From positions 1 through 64,000 of the forward strand of contig ONBT01000007.1 in assembly GCA_900316075.1 (NCBI GenBank): DNA of 64,000 nt, written 5' to 3'. The stretch is from an uncultured Lachnospiraceae bacterium (GTDB lineage: Bacteria > Bacillota > Clostridia > Lachnospirales > Lachnospiraceae). Of this stretch, positions 16,663-25,472 are shown piece by piece (within the stretch, counting starts at the first letter, position 1; each line of letters begins with the position of its first letter). Made by a program: the position numbers and the translations under genes. The notes beneath the pieces are model-generated. The model ran no database searches, was not told the DNA's origin, and saw only the letters and a list, made by a program, of their open reading frames with translations.

Positions 16663-17607
16663 ATGGATATTGGAGAACTGAAGACAGAGTACCAGGCGAT
16701 AGCGGTACCGATGGAGCTCAGGGGACGCCTGGAGTTCGTGATGAAGCAGGCGGAGAGCGGGGCTGATTCCCGGGTACGGGCCTGTGCTGAAGACCTTTCT
16801 GCAGATGGCGGAGAGGTGAAGATCCGGAGCTTCCGCCCGGCGCGGATTGCGAAGATTGCCGGCGTGGCGGCAGCCTTTGTCCTTGTCTTCACGGCGGTGC
16901 TGGCGAATGCGTCAGCGACCACCAGCTACGCAGTGAGCCGGATTCCGGTTCTGGGGCCCATTGCCCGGGTCATGACCTTCCGAAGCTTTGAAGACCAGAC
17001 GAATGACATGTCCGCTTCCGTGGAAACGCCTGTGATTACGGACGGGCAGGGCAATACGGATGGCACAGCAGCGGACGCTAATGCCGAGATCAGGGCTTAC
17101 ACGGACAAGGTCGTTGAGGACTACAAGGCGTTGGTCGCAGAGACCTCCGGTCAGGCCAAGGCTTCGGTGGATGTAAGCAGCGAGACGGTTACGGATACGA
17201 ATAAGCTGCTGATTCTCAAACTTTCGACCACAGAGACGGCGGCCGACTCGGGGACGTATGTGAAGACATATGCGATTGAGAAAGCGACCGGGGATATCCT
17301 GGGGCTTTCGGATATGTTCACCGCGGGAACCGATTATCAGGCCGTTCTGACTGCGGAGATTCAGAAGCAGATGAGGGAGAGGATGGCGGCGGATCCGGAC
17401 AATTCCGTCTACTTCCTGGATTCAGACATGCCGGAGGATGATTTCACGAGTCTTGCGGCGGACCAGTCCTTCTACATCAATTCCGCGGGAAATCTGGTCA
17501 TCGTCTTCGACGAGGGTCAGGTGGCACCCATGTACATGGGCGTGCAGGAATTCGAAATCCCGCAGGAGGTCATGGCAGGAGTGAGGAATCCGGAGTATTT
17601 CGAGTGA
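16663..17607 (+). CDS. rsiV: RsiV-like anti-sigma factor (DUF3298 family)
   Basis: A 314-residue protein with an N-terminal cytoplasmic part (MDIGELKTEYQAIAVPMELR), one membrane segment (IAGVAAAFVLVFTAVLANA, near residue 75) and a large outside domain. The outside part has the DUF3298 pattern (TGDILGLSDMFTAGTDYQAVL, then NLVIVFDEGQVAPMYMG). In RsiV this domain binds lysozyme, triggering cleavage and release of SigV. The start at 16663 follows AAAGGAG; the frame also reads back to 16498, but without a good site. Confidence 0.82.
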   Translation: MDIGELKTEYQAIAVPMELRGRLEFVMKQAESGADSRVRACAEDLSADGGEVKIRSFRPARIAKIAGVAAAFVLVFTAVLANASATTSYAVSRIPVLGPIARVMTFRSFEDQTNDMSASVETPVITDGQGNTDGTAADANAEIRAYTDKVVEDYKALVAETSGQAKASVDVSSETVTDTNKLLILKLSTTETAADSGTYVKTYAIEKATGDILGLSDMFTAGTDYQAVLTAEIQKQMRERMAADPDNSVYFLDSDMPEDDFTSLAADQSFYINSAGNLVIVFDEGQVAPMYMGVQEFEIPQEVMAGVRNPEYFE

Positions 17608-17630
17608 TTATGGTGTGATATAGAAATAGC

Positions 17631-17664
17631 GAGAGGCGGCACGCATTGCGTGCCGCCTCTTTTC
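17631..17664 (+). terminator. Strong intrinsic terminator after rsiV
   Basis: A 12-bp stem GAGGCGGCACGC/GCGTGCCGCCTC with an ATT loop, then TTTT. Confidence 0.85.
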
Positions 17665-17671
17665 GACTCAA

Positions 17672-17800
17672 TGGGGGACAGGTACCGTTGTTGATAACTC
17701 CTGTGAACCGCGCCGTTGCTGGCCCGGAGTGGTACCTGACCCCTTCAAAACCAGTACAGGCGCGGGAGAGAGGAATTGTCAGACGGAGTTCCTGACCCCA
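17672..17800. repeat. Family A repeat 5, a single unit of about 130 bp
   Basis: Three boxes in order: GGGGGACAGGTACC, GGTACCTGACCCC in the middle and GTTCCTGACCCC at the end, with GTTGATAACTCCTG after the first. Nearly identical to the unit at 18143-18270, so the two bracket the antitoxin-like gene. Confidence 0.85.
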
Positions 17801-17825
17801 ATTTTCAGAATCCGACAGGATGACT

Positions 17826-18068
17826 TTATACGAATCCATGGGCTCTTCTCAGTTCCATAATAGCAGATGTAGCTTCCTGGCATTTCCCCTCAGCAATTTC
17901 CTGTTCGGATCTATCCAAATCAGCAAGAATCTGGGCCTCAGACTTAGGAGTAAAGGGATTTGCAGGCCGTTCTGCAGAAAAGAGTGCCTGGGTATATGTA
18001 AAAACCTTTTTCTGCGCTTCTTCCGGCATAGTTTCAAGCATAGATACAGTTGCGTCAAGTGTGCTCAT
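17826..18068 (-). CDS. Small antitoxin-like protein, orphan
   Basis: An 80-residue acidic protein starting MSTLDATVSMLETMPEEAQK and ending with AIMELRRAHGFV. It resembles in size and charge the antitoxins of RelE/HigB-type systems, but I cannot name a family with certainty. It has its own good promoter and a GGAGG ribosome binding site. No toxin follows: the next 150 bases downstream are a repeat and the rsiV terminator. It lies between two almost identical repeat units. Confidence 0.6.
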   Translation of the reverse strand: MSTLDATVSMLETMPEEAQKKVFTYTQALFSAERPANPFTPKSEAQILADLDRSEQEIAEGKCQEATSAIMELRRAHGFV

Positions 18069-18092
18069 GAGACTGTACCTCCTTCAAAAATA

Positions 18093-18121
18093 ATTATATG
18101 GACGTTTGTTTGGTCTGACAA
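18093..18121 (-). promoter_or_regulatory. Promoter of the antitoxin-like gene
   Basis: Minus-strand TTGTCA (complement of 18116-18121), 17 bases, TATAAT (complement of 18093-18098). Confidence 0.65.
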
Positions 18122-18142
18122 GTAGATATTTTTTAGGTCTAT

Positions 18143-18270
18143 GGGGGGACAGGTACCACTGTCGATAACTCCTGTGACCCGCATCCCTACTGACCTGGAG
18201 TGGTACCTGACCCCTTCAAAACCAGTACAGGCGCGGGAGAGAGAAATAGTCAGACGGAGTTCCTGACCCC
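18143..18270. repeat. Family A repeat 6, single unit overlapping the beta-galactosidase 3' end
   Basis: Same three-box order as 17672-17800. Its right end encodes the last residues and stop codon of the beta-galactosidase on the other strand. Confidence 0.85.
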
Positions 18271-20373
18271 AATTTTAAATACGGCTACGCCGTAGGGCGG
18301 GAGGGTCAGGCGGCCGCCTTCGGCGGCCGGGCCGAGCAGAGCCGTGCCGGATACATTTTCGACGGTCAGCGGCTCGGCTGTGCAGTTCAGGTAGAAGTCG
18401 TAGCGGACATTGTCGCTGTAGCGGGAGGTCTTTTCCAGGCCTTCCGGCAGGAGGGTGTGGTCGATCCCGGCGTTATCCAGCATTTCTTCATAGATGGGGC
18501 GGATATCGTCCTGGTCCACTCTTGCTGCGACGTACCAGGCGCAGCCTTTTCCGTACGCATTTCTTGTGATTGCAGGCGTTCCGGCCATGTAGTCGTTCTC
18601 GTAGATGGCAAGGACATCCGCCGTCACATCCCTTAGTAATTCTTCATAGTCATGTACAGCGACACTCTTTCCTGTGACCTTTGTCAGATCAAAGCAGGAT
18701 ATGGGCTCTGCAGAGGAGCTCCACTCAGGCTTCCCTGCATCCGTAGGTTTTAACGGCTGGTCGGAGAGGCGGAGGTTTACATTATCCTCAGGATACAGGG
18801 TGTCGATCTCCTCAGATTTCAGTCCGAACACCTCGGAAAGCCCCTGGCCCGGGAAGCCGCCGAGGTTGGCCAGGGTTGTCTTGTCGACATAGCCCATGCA
18901 GTAGGTCGCCAGGAACTGGCCGCCATTTTTCACGAAGTCCGCGATTTTGCGCCCGATTCCGTCGTGGAGGAGGTAAAGCATGGGGGCGCATATTATTCTG
19001 TAATGTGACCAATCGGCGTCAGAGCTTATGATGTTGGGGCAGACGCCCAGGCGCATGAATTCTTCGTAGATATTGGTGCAGGTTTCGTCAAAATTCTTTG
19101 TCTCGTTCGAGAGCATCTGGGCGTCGTCGAGGGCCCAGCGGTTGTCCCAGTCGTAGAGGATGGCGGCCTCGTTCTTCGCGACGCTGCCGGTCACTTCAGC
19201 GATGGCGGCAAGGTCGGCGCCGGTTTTCGCGACTTCCTTGAAAATCCGCGTGTCGTCGGTCCCGATGTGGTCGATGACGGCCCCGTGCCACTGTTCCGAA
19301 GCCCCGCGGCTTTTCCGCAGCTGGAAGTACTGGACCGTGTCGCTTCCGTCGGCGACGGCCTGCATGGAGATCAGCTCGTGGACGCCGGGTCGACGGTATT
19401 TGTTGTAAGGCTTCCAGTTCACGAGGCCGGGCGCCGACTCCATCATCATGAAGGGGCGGTCGGGCTTCATCGAGCGGAACATCGAATGCATGAAGCTGCG
19501 CTCGATCATGGTCCGGCTGTCGGAAACCTCCGTCCGGTGCATTTCAGGATAATTGTCCCACGAAATATAGTCGACGAATTCCTTCATGTAATTGTAGTCG
19601 TAGTCGTAGAAGAGCTCCATGAAGTTCGTCGTTACGGGCACGTCGGGCTTTACCGCGTGCAGCGTGTCGATTTCGAAGCGCATGAAGTCCGTGGCGAGAA
19701 AGGTCTCAAAGCGGCGCCAGTCCACGTTCATGCCGAGCAGGGCCGTCTCCCCGTTGGCGTAGGGCGGCTCAATCTGCGAAAAATCGTTGAAGCGGTGGGA
19801 CCAGAAGCCGGTCCACCAGGCCTTGTTCAATTCTTCGATATCATCATGATAGCGCCCGCGCAGCCATTCCTGCCAGGCATATTTGCAATGCTCGCAGTAG
19901 CAGTAGCCCCCCAGCTCGTTGCTGATGTGCCACATCAGAAGCCCCGGATGGTCGGCGAAGCGCTCAGCCAGGGCCGTGTCGATTGCTCGCACCCGGTCGC
20001 GGAAGGCGGGCGACGACATGCAGTGATTGTGCCGCAGTCCGTGGTGGTTCCGGACCCCGCGCTCGTCGCAGCGCATGGCCTCGGGGTATTTCTCGTCCAG
20101 CCACGCAGGCCGCGCCCCGGTGGGTGTCGCGAGAATAATGTAAATTCCGTTCTGATACAGCCTGTCCATGATTTGGGCCAGCCAGTCCAGCTGGAAATCG
20201 TCTTCCGTAGGCTCTTCCGCCGCCCAGGCAAATACGCCGAGTGTCACGCAGTTGATTCCTGCTTCCTTGAAGTATTCGATGTCCTTTTCGAGTATGTCCG
20301 GCCTGTCCAGCCACTGGTCCGGATTGTAGTCGCCGCCGTGCACTAAGCCGGGGAGTTGGGGGAAGATTTTCAT
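18250..20373 (-). CDS. Beta-galactosidase, glycoside hydrolase family 42
   Basis: A 707-residue cytoplasmic enzyme (no signal peptide) that releases galactose from beta-galactosides. GH42 marks are HGGDYNPDQWLDRPD at the start, LGVFAWAAEEP, MWHISNELGGYCYC (acid/base Glu), FMMMESAPGLVNW (nucleophile Glu), CYCEHC with clustered Cys that bind zinc in this family, then a trimerisation domain and a C-terminal beta domain. The conserved ending AVFKI is followed by GVRNSV, read from repeat 6. Its promoter region has TATAAT (complement of 20405-20410) directly next to another family A repeat. Confidence 0.92.
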   Translation of the reverse strand: MKIFPQLPGLVHGGDYNPDQWLDRPDILEKDIEYFKEAGINCVTLGVFAWAAEEPTEDDFQLDWLAQIMDRLYQNGIYIILATPTGARPAWLDEKYPEAMRCDERGVRNHHGLRHNHCMSSPAFRDRVRAIDTALAERFADHPGLLMWHISNELGGYCYCEHCKYAWQEWLRGRYHDDIEELNKAWWTGFWSHRFNDFSQIEPPYANGETALLGMNVDWRRFETFLATDFMRFEIDTLHAVKPDVPVTTNFMELFYDYDYNYMKEFVDYISWDNYPEMHRTEVSDSRTMIERSFMHSMFRSMKPDRPFMMMESAPGLVNWKPYNKYRRPGVHELISMQAVADGSDTVQYFQLRKSRGASEQWHGAVIDHIGTDDTRIFKEVAKTGADLAAIAEVTGSVAKNEAAILYDWDNRWALDDAQMLSNETKNFDETCTNIYEEFMRLGVCPNIISSDADWSHYRIICAPMLYLLHDGIGRKIADFVKNGGQFLATYCMGYVDKTTLANLGGFPGQGLSEVFGLKSEEIDTLYPEDNVNLRLSDQPLKPTDAGKPEWSSSAEPISCFDLTKVTGKSVAVHDYEELLRDVTADVLAIYENDYMAGTPAITRNAYGKGCAWYVAARVDQDDIRPIYEEMLDNAGIDHTLLPEGLEKTSRYSDNVRYDFYLNCTAEPLTVENVSGTALLGPAAEGGRLTLPPYGVAVFKIGVRNSV

Positions 20374-20422
20374 AGGTAGGGGTCTCCTTCTTTGATTTTT
20401 TTTGATTATAGCATATCTGAAT

Positions 20423-20497
20423 GGGGGTCAGGTACCACTGTTGATAACTCCTGTGAGCCGCGTCCCTGCTGGGTCGGAGTGGTACCTGACCCCCTCA
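20423..20497. repeat. Family A repeat 7, short hairpin form
   Basis: GGGGTCAGGTACC...GTTGATAACTCCTG...GGTACCTGACCCCC, about 75 bases, with end boxes that pair perfectly as an inverted repeat. Confidence 0.85.
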
Positions 20498-20542
20498 ATG
20501 TGCGGCGAGGAACAGGGGGCCTGTCTCCCATGTGCCGACAAA

Positions 20543-20760
20543 GCGTCGACAACCGACCGTCGGTCAGTACACCGGGTTGGCCCCCTTTTAGCCCGCCCCA
20601 TGCGTCGACAACCGACCGCCGGTCAGTACACTGGGTTGGAGTGCTGCCCCTTTTAGTCCGCCCCCTGCGTCGATAACCGACCGCCGGTCAGTACACCGGG
20701 GACAGGCACCAAGTGCCTCTCAACAGCCGAGCCAAATCACCGGGCGCCGGTCAGCACAAG
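20543..20760. repeat. Tandem repeat family D (GCGTCGACAACCGACC)
   Basis: Three copies start with GCGTCGA(C/T)AACCGACC at 20543, 20602 and 20667; each goes on with a GACCG-CC-CGGTC or GACCG-T-CGGTC palindrome and CAGTACACYGGG. A fourth, decayed copy lies near 20738. Spacing is 59 and 65 bases. No gene is visible between 20374 and 20917. Confidence 0.75.
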
Positions 20761-20917
20761 GGAGCCAGTCCCCGTGTACTTCTGTGCTACAATCAATTCA
20801 ACCCACAGGCGAAATAGATGTTCCGCAAATCCGCACAAAACAACGCTTATGCGCGATTTCAAGGAATGTACTTCGCCTAAAAGTAGAACCCGTTTTCCTA
20901 CCAAAGGAGGCCAAACC

Positions 20918-21457
20918 GTGATAAATAATAGTGCGTATGAATTTCGACAGAGAGTTGAAACGAGCGGGGATCGTTCGGATTGGAGACGAAACGTGCCGGA
21001 GGAAGCGGTAAAAACTGAACTTCATTCCATCGACGGCACGGCGAGCCCGAAGGGCGAGCTACATTCCATCAACGGCGCCAAAAACCCGAATGGGGGGGTG
21101 TTCATTGACCTTACCACTCTCGGGGCAAACGTCAAGCGCCTCCGCGAACTCAATTCCATGAAACAGGCCTGGCTGGCCCACCGGCTGGGTGTCTCTGTTC
21201 AATATCTGTCTGCAATCGAAAACGGCAAGCGAAAGCCTTCGCTCGACATGCTGGTCCTGATGGCCGGGGAGCTGGGGGCGACGACCGATGAGCTTCTGGG
21301 CATCGGGCCGGTTTCTTCCAATATAGAGACGAGGAGCCTGACGAAAAAAGTCGGCGACCTCTTCAAGGATTCCACACCTGCGGAAATCGACTTCTGCATC
21401 AAAGTAATGCGGGCTGCGAAGGAGTACCTTCGAGCCGAGCGGAATCTCTTACATTAG
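20918..21457 (+). CDS. Xre-family (Cro/CI) transcriptional regulator
   Basis: A 179-residue protein with a non-conserved N-terminal 65 residues and an HTH_3 domain at about 70-125 (LGANVKRLRELNSMKQAWLA, HRLGVSVQYLSAIENGKRKP). The C-terminal helix bundle ends FCIKVMRAAKEYLRAERNL. The start GTG 20918 is fixed by AAAGGAGG eight bases before it. Two tandem-like stretches (ELHSIDGTASPKG and ELHSINGAKNPNG) in the N-terminal part suggest a small internal duplication. Target unknown. Confidence 0.75.
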   Translation: MINNSAYEFRQRVETSGDRSDWRRNVPEEAVKTELHSIDGTASPKGELHSINGAKNPNGGVFIDLTTLGANVKRLRELNSMKQAWLAHRLGVSVQYLSAIENGKRKPSLDMLVLMAGELGATTDELLGIGPVSSNIETRSLTKKVGDLFKDSTPAEIDFCIKVMRAAKEYLRAERNLLH

Positions 21458-21959
21458 TAATAATCCAATATTTCGGTATTTCATAAAAACAGGATAGGGC
21501 AGGAAAACAGGCACAGCATTTTCGCATGACTAATGCAGGGCACCCCGCGCGGACGGAGCTTCCATTTGGAGGATAAGCCCCGCTCGTGCATTTCTTCAGT
21601 TTCCAGCCAAGGACCGGGCCGTCCCTTCCTGTTAACAAAATACTGCGGGCGTATCTTCAGCGCCCGCAGCGGGCCGGTCTTTGGTCGGGAACTGTTGACG
21701 CCAAAAGCACACTGTCAGAAGGAGCGCCGGGGCTGGCGCAATCCGCGCCGTATCCAGGCGGACAGGAGCTTTCAGGGCACGCTGGAGAAGGAAATGATGA
21801 GGCGTGCGGCGGATCAGAACCCGATGCCCAGGAAGGAGGCTTTGAAGAGAAGAATGTAAGAATCCGGCTATCGGCCTCGCACGAGGCTCGGCCGAAAAAT
21901 CATGTCACATGAGAACCAAAACAAAGACAATTATTGTTTTACGAAAGGAAAAAGAAGAG
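21458..21959. other. Long gap before surface protein 1
   Basis: About 500 bases without a convincing gene. Two overlapping open frames (21533-21859 and 21586-21912) have no recognisable product or ribosome binding site. The GCGGGCG...CGCCCGC hairpin near 21647-21670 and the CGGCCTCGCACGAGGCTCGGCC hairpin near 21875-21895 may belong to a long structured leader of the surface protein mRNA. Confidence 0.4.
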
Positions 21960-24242
21960 ATGAAGAATACTTTTCTTAAGAAGGCCGGCGCTGTTGCACT
22001 TGCTGCAGTCATGGCTGTAACCTTCGCTCCTGTCGCTAGCCTGAATGTTTTCGCTGCAAATACAGGTATTCAAACACTTGACAATGTAGCAAACACTATT
22101 ACGACTACTGCTATCATCGAAGATAACGGTTCTTATGTCGTAAGTGCAGGTGGAATCGGAGCAGGGAAAACGGTTACTGTAAGTCCTTCTGCTACGGACG
22201 TTAAGATTGATGTTCGCGGTGAAGATAATATAAAGATCATTATTGAGGGTAATAAGACTGCAAATGTTACAGTAGCAAGCAGCACCTATCATACGGACGG
22301 AAACGCTAAGCTTCCTCATATCCCTGAAGTTACAGTGCAAGGTGTTACGAGCGCATCTTCACTTGCATTTGAGGGCAACCTCGTTGTGTCCGGCGATGCT
22401 ATTGAGGTTCAGGATTATCTTGGAACGAACCCTGCGGTAGACGAGGATGCTGCGAAGCCTTATCGTGTAACAATCGGCGATGTGGCAATCGGCACTGCTG
22501 CTGCGACTGGCACAAACGATCTCTATGCTGTCAACGGTGCTGTTAATGTTAAAGGACTTAAAAAAGGCCGTCAGGCTATCCTGAGCTCGACTGCGAACGT
22601 TGGAACGACACTTGACGCTACAGCAGCTGATGATACTTCTCTTACAAAAGTTGTAACGAAGTATGATTATAGATTCTATTCTAAGAGTCTTTCAAGCTAC
22701 GGAACAAGCTCCTACACAGACGTAAGGTTCGCTGCTGGTTCCGGGTATTGGAAAAATGCTCTGGACGGTCAGACTCTTCCTGACAAAAAGTATGAAGGCA
22801 CGGCTATCTCAGGTGCAAGCATCAATACAAAGTATCTGAGCAGCAATGCAACCAAGATCGGCCTTGATATCGTCAAGATTACTTATGATCGTGCCATCAC
22901 CCTTACACAGGCTGATAAAGATAAGTGGGTAAAGAGCAGTATTAAGCTTCCTTACACTGATGGACAGGGAGAGAAAGAATACAAGAGTGGAACTACCTCG
23001 TTCCATGATGCAGGCATCACATACTTCACAACTGATCCTACCGCATATGTTTCGGATGAGACCGGTGTAGCAGTGATCGATGGCAGCAAATATGTCATCA
23101 GTGCACCTGATGAGAAGACGGATGCACTGGATGATGACGGCGTAGGCGATGAGCTTTACAACGTATCCTCCTTCGCAGGAAAGAGTCTTGCTGTTCTTCG
23201 CGGCACATCTAAGGACCGTACTGCAGTGAACGCTTGGAACCTTCTTCAGACCAAGGAAGGCGTAAAGGTTACCGCACCTACGTCTTCTTCCATCGCTCTT
23301 GGCCATACGACTACGATCGGTACAAAGAGCAACGATACTTCCAATAAGGGTATCGTATTTGGCGCAAACCATGTAGAAGGTGCCGCTCAGGTTGTATTCG
23401 GTTCCGCTGAAGATGCTGACGATAATACAACTGTAACGACCGCACTTGAGGTACCTCAGGTAGCTGATGGCGTTTACGCTATTGTAAATAACGGCTATAC
23501 GGACACCAAGGTAACTCTTGGCACAGGCGTTACTTACTTCTATCATCAGAAGGCAGCACAGATCAGCAGCGAGCACTGCGATTATGTATTCGGTTCCGTA
23601 AAGGACGCTACGAATGCACTGAACGCTGTCCTGATCGGCAAGAACCTTAATACAACGAACTACTTCACACAGGCTAAGCCCGGTGAGAACGTATTCGTTG
23701 CAAAGGACATCAAGACCACTGTAGCAGGCGTTAAGGCCAAGGTTAACGTTCTTGGTGAGATCTCTGCAGACGGCGCTAAGCAGGCAGACGGATCCTACAC
23801 CTGGATCATCAACCAGGGCTATGGTTCTGACGCAGTTCCTGCATACCGTATGTACAGAAAGACCGGCGAGCATGTATACACCATCAGCGCAGAAGAACGT
23901 GATATGCTCGTAAACGCTGGCTGGATCAACGAGGGTGTTGCCTTCAAGGTCAACTCCGTAGTTTCCAAGAAGGGCACTCCCATCTATCGTGTATACAACA
24001 AGAACAACGGCGGCATGCACTTCTACACTGCATCTGCAGCTGAGAGAGACATGCTTCTCAACAATGGCTGGACCGAGGGCGCAATAGTATTCTACGGCGC
24101 TGACAAGGCTACAGGCGCTCCTGTATACCGTACATACAACACAGGCTCCAACAATGGTGAGCACAACTACACCACAAACATTGCAGAGTCTGACATGAAT
24201 GTAAAGGCCGGCTGGAGAGTTGCATTCTACGTATTCAAGTAA
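21960..24242 (+). CDS. Secreted surface protein 1 with three C-terminal DUF5648 repeats
   Basis: A 760-residue exported protein. Signal peptide: MKNTFLKK, then AGAVALAAVMAVTFAPVA, with cleavage near NVFAA. The middle 570 residues are rich in Thr, Asp, Ser and Val with beta-helix or Ig-like appearance and no recognised domain. The C-terminus has three DUF5648-type repeats of about 45 residues, each with YR.Y......H.YT...ER DML...GW..EG (for example YRMYRKTGEHVYTISAEERD, YRVYNKNNGGMHFYTASAAE, YRTYNTGSNNGEHNYTTNIA). There is no LPXTG or other visible anchor. Codons are poorer in GC than in neighbours in the first half. A paralogue lies at 36660. The ribosome binding site is GAAAGGAAAAAG. Confidence 0.8.
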   Translation: MKNTFLKKAGAVALAAVMAVTFAPVASLNVFAANTGIQTLDNVANTITTTAIIEDNGSYVVSAGGIGAGKTVTVSPSATDVKIDVRGEDNIKIIIEGNKTANVTVASSTYHTDGNAKLPHIPEVTVQGVTSASSLAFEGNLVVSGDAIEVQDYLGTNPAVDEDAAKPYRVTIGDVAIGTAAATGTNDLYAVNGAVNVKGLKKGRQAILSSTANVGTTLDATAADDTSLTKVVTKYDYRFYSKSLSSYGTSSYTDVRFAAGSGYWKNALDGQTLPDKKYEGTAISGASINTKYLSSNATKIGLDIVKITYDRAITLTQADKDKWVKSSIKLPYTDGQGEKEYKSGTTSFHDAGITYFTTDPTAYVSDETGVAVIDGSKYVISAPDEKTDALDDDGVGDELYNVSSFAGKSLAVLRGTSKDRTAVNAWNLLQTKEGVKVTAPTSSSIALGHTTTIGTKSNDTSNKGIVFGANHVEGAAQVVFGSAEDADDNTTVTTALEVPQVADGVYAIVNNGYTDTKVTLGTGVTYFYHQKAAQISSEHCDYVFGSVKDATNALNAVLIGKNLNTTNYFTQAKPGENVFVAKDIKTTVAGVKAKVNVLGEISADGAKQADGSYTWIINQGYGSDAVPAYRMYRKTGEHVYTISAEERDMLVNAGWINEGVAFKVNSVVSKKGTPIYRVYNKNNGGMHFYTASAAERDMLLNNGWTEGAIVFYGADKATGAPVYRTYNTGSNNGEHNYTTNIAESDMNVKAGWRVAFYVFK

Positions 24243-24326
24243 TTCAACCATGTGACACATAGGACCCCCGGCGTTGGTTCCGCCCCGGGCCCGACATAAA
24301 AACACATTCAAAGCATGTGGGCGTTG

Positions 24327-24376
24327 GCGCGTCTTGCATCTCTCGATATAAGGAGATGCAAGGCGCGCTTTATTTT
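24327..24376 (+). terminator. First terminator after surface protein 1
   Basis: Stem GCGCGTCTTGCATCTC/GAGATGCAAGGCGCGC followed by TTTATTTT. Confidence 0.75.
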
Positions 24377-24406
24377 GGAATGCGGGGCGCGCCTTTTTGC
24401 AATTTT

Positions 24407-24441
24407 CCCCGTCTTTCCGAAAGGAAGGGCGGGGATTTTTT
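24407..24441 (+). terminator. Second terminator after surface protein 1
   Basis: Stem CCCCGTCTTTCC/GGAAGGGCGGGG with GAAA loop and a six-T tail; tandem with the preceding one. Confidence 0.8.
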
Positions 24442-24451
24442 AATTCCTAAA

Positions 24452-24806
24452 GGGGGTCAGGTACCACTTCCGAAAACCGCTGCTAGGCGCATGCCTGTTG
24501 CCTTGGAGGGGACAGGTACCAGGAAAGCCGCGCGGCTGGCGGGCTGGATGACTGTTTATGTGGAGGGGGTCAGGTACCGCTGCCGTAAATCGCTGCCAGG
24601 CGCATGCCTATTGTCTTTGAGGGGGACAGGTACCGGGAAAGTCGCGCGGCTGGCGGGCTGGAGGCCTGTTTATGTGGAGGGGGTCAGGTACCGCTGTTGA
24701 TAACTCCTGCCGGCCGCACCGGTACTGACTCAGAGGGGGACAGTCCCTCTCTCAGTCAGCAGCAGCGCGGGTGAGAGAGAATTTGCGCGGTGGTTCCTGA
24801 CCCTCC
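24452..24806. repeat. Family A repeat cluster 8
   Basis: Two near-identical stretches of GGGGTCAGGTACC, GGGGACAGGTACC and GTTTATGTGGAGG about 110 bases apart, then a CTGTTGATAACTCCTG unit with GGGGACAGTCCC, closing GGTTCCTGACCC. An open frame across it is pure repeat and is not called a gene. Confidence 0.85.
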
Positions 24807-24837
24807 CTATACGGGTCATGTATTTTGGCGGAGAATC

Positions 24838-24874
24838 TTGAATCGTGGCCATATACGATATATAATTTAGCCAC
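24838..24874 (+). promoter_or_regulatory. Promoter and operator of the phd-relE-hicB locus
   Basis: TTGAAT at 24838-24843, 17 bases, TATAAT at 24861-24866. GTGGC at 24845-24849 and GCCAC at 24870-24874 form an inverted repeat that straddles the -10 box, a suitable operator for the antitoxin. Confidence 0.7.
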
Positions 24875-24888
24875 AAAGGAGGCGCGCT

Positions 24889-25140
24889 ATGCAGATAGTA
24901 CCGATGAGAGATTTGAAAAATACTGTTGAAATTGAAAAAAAATGTGCGGAAGGTCCTGTATTTGTTACCAAGAACGGTTATGGCCGATTGGTTGTCATGG
25001 ATTTGGATTATTTTGAGAAGCGCTTTTCACAGGCGGAGGAAGCTGAATTTCTTAATCGGGGAATCAGGGAGTATCAGGAAGGCAAGACAGTTGATGGAAA
25101 ATCAGCAATGAAAGCAATCAGGGAAAAATATGGAATCTGA
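24889..25140 (+). CDS. Phd/YefM-family antitoxin
   Basis: An 83-residue antitoxin: MQIVPMRDLKNTVEIEKKC, then GPVFVTKNGYGRLVVMDLDYFE, the usual N-terminal DNA-binding fold of the Phd/YefM family, with a toxin-binding C-terminal tail. AAAGGAGG precedes the start. It overlaps the toxin gene by 11 bases. Confidence 0.85.
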   Translation: MQIVPMRDLKNTVEIEKKCAEGPVFVTKNGYGRLVVMDLDYFEKRFSQAEEAEFLNRGIREYQEGKTVDGKSAMKAIREKYGI

Positions 25141-25456
25141 TTATTCTTATGAATTGACCCTTGTGGCAACTCTGGATTATGAAGATATTATGTCCTACAT
25201 TACGGATGAATTGTGCAATCCCATTGCGGCTGCTGATTTGGCAGATGATATGGAGGAGAAATTGGATGAACTTTGCACAACTCCATATATGGGCGCTCTT
25301 GTGGGAAACCCGGCTCTTTTAAGGCAGGATATCCGCTTCATTACTGTGAAGCACTATATTATCTATTATATTCCGAATGCGAATAGACAGAAGATTGTGG
25401 TTATTCGTATCGGACATTTTTTACAGGATCAAGAAAAACTTTTGGAGAGATATTAA
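25130..25456 (+). CDS. RelE/ParE-family toxin
   Basis: A 108-residue toxin whose start overlaps the antitoxin end. The pattern LVATLDYEDIMSYITDELCNP, AAADLADDMEEKLDEL, YMGALVGNPALLRQDIRFI, YIIYYIPNANRQKIVVIRIGH is that of the RelE/ParE superfamily. Whether it cuts mRNA or poisons gyrase is not clear by eye. Confidence 0.85.
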   Translation: MESDYSYELTLVATLDYEDIMSYITDELCNPIAAADLADDMEEKLDELCTTPYMGALVGNPALLRQDIRFITVKHYIIYYIPNANRQKIVVIRIGHFLQDQEKLLERY

Positions 25457-25472
25457 TAAGGAAGCAGTGCTT

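Noticed and set aside
21533..21912. Two overlapping frames of 108 codons before surface protein 1
   Set aside because: No ribosome binding site, no recognisable sequence, and hairpins suggest an RNA leader instead.
24317..24700. A 127-codon open frame after surface protein 1
   Set aside because: It crosses two terminators and then reads only family A repeats; no start signal.
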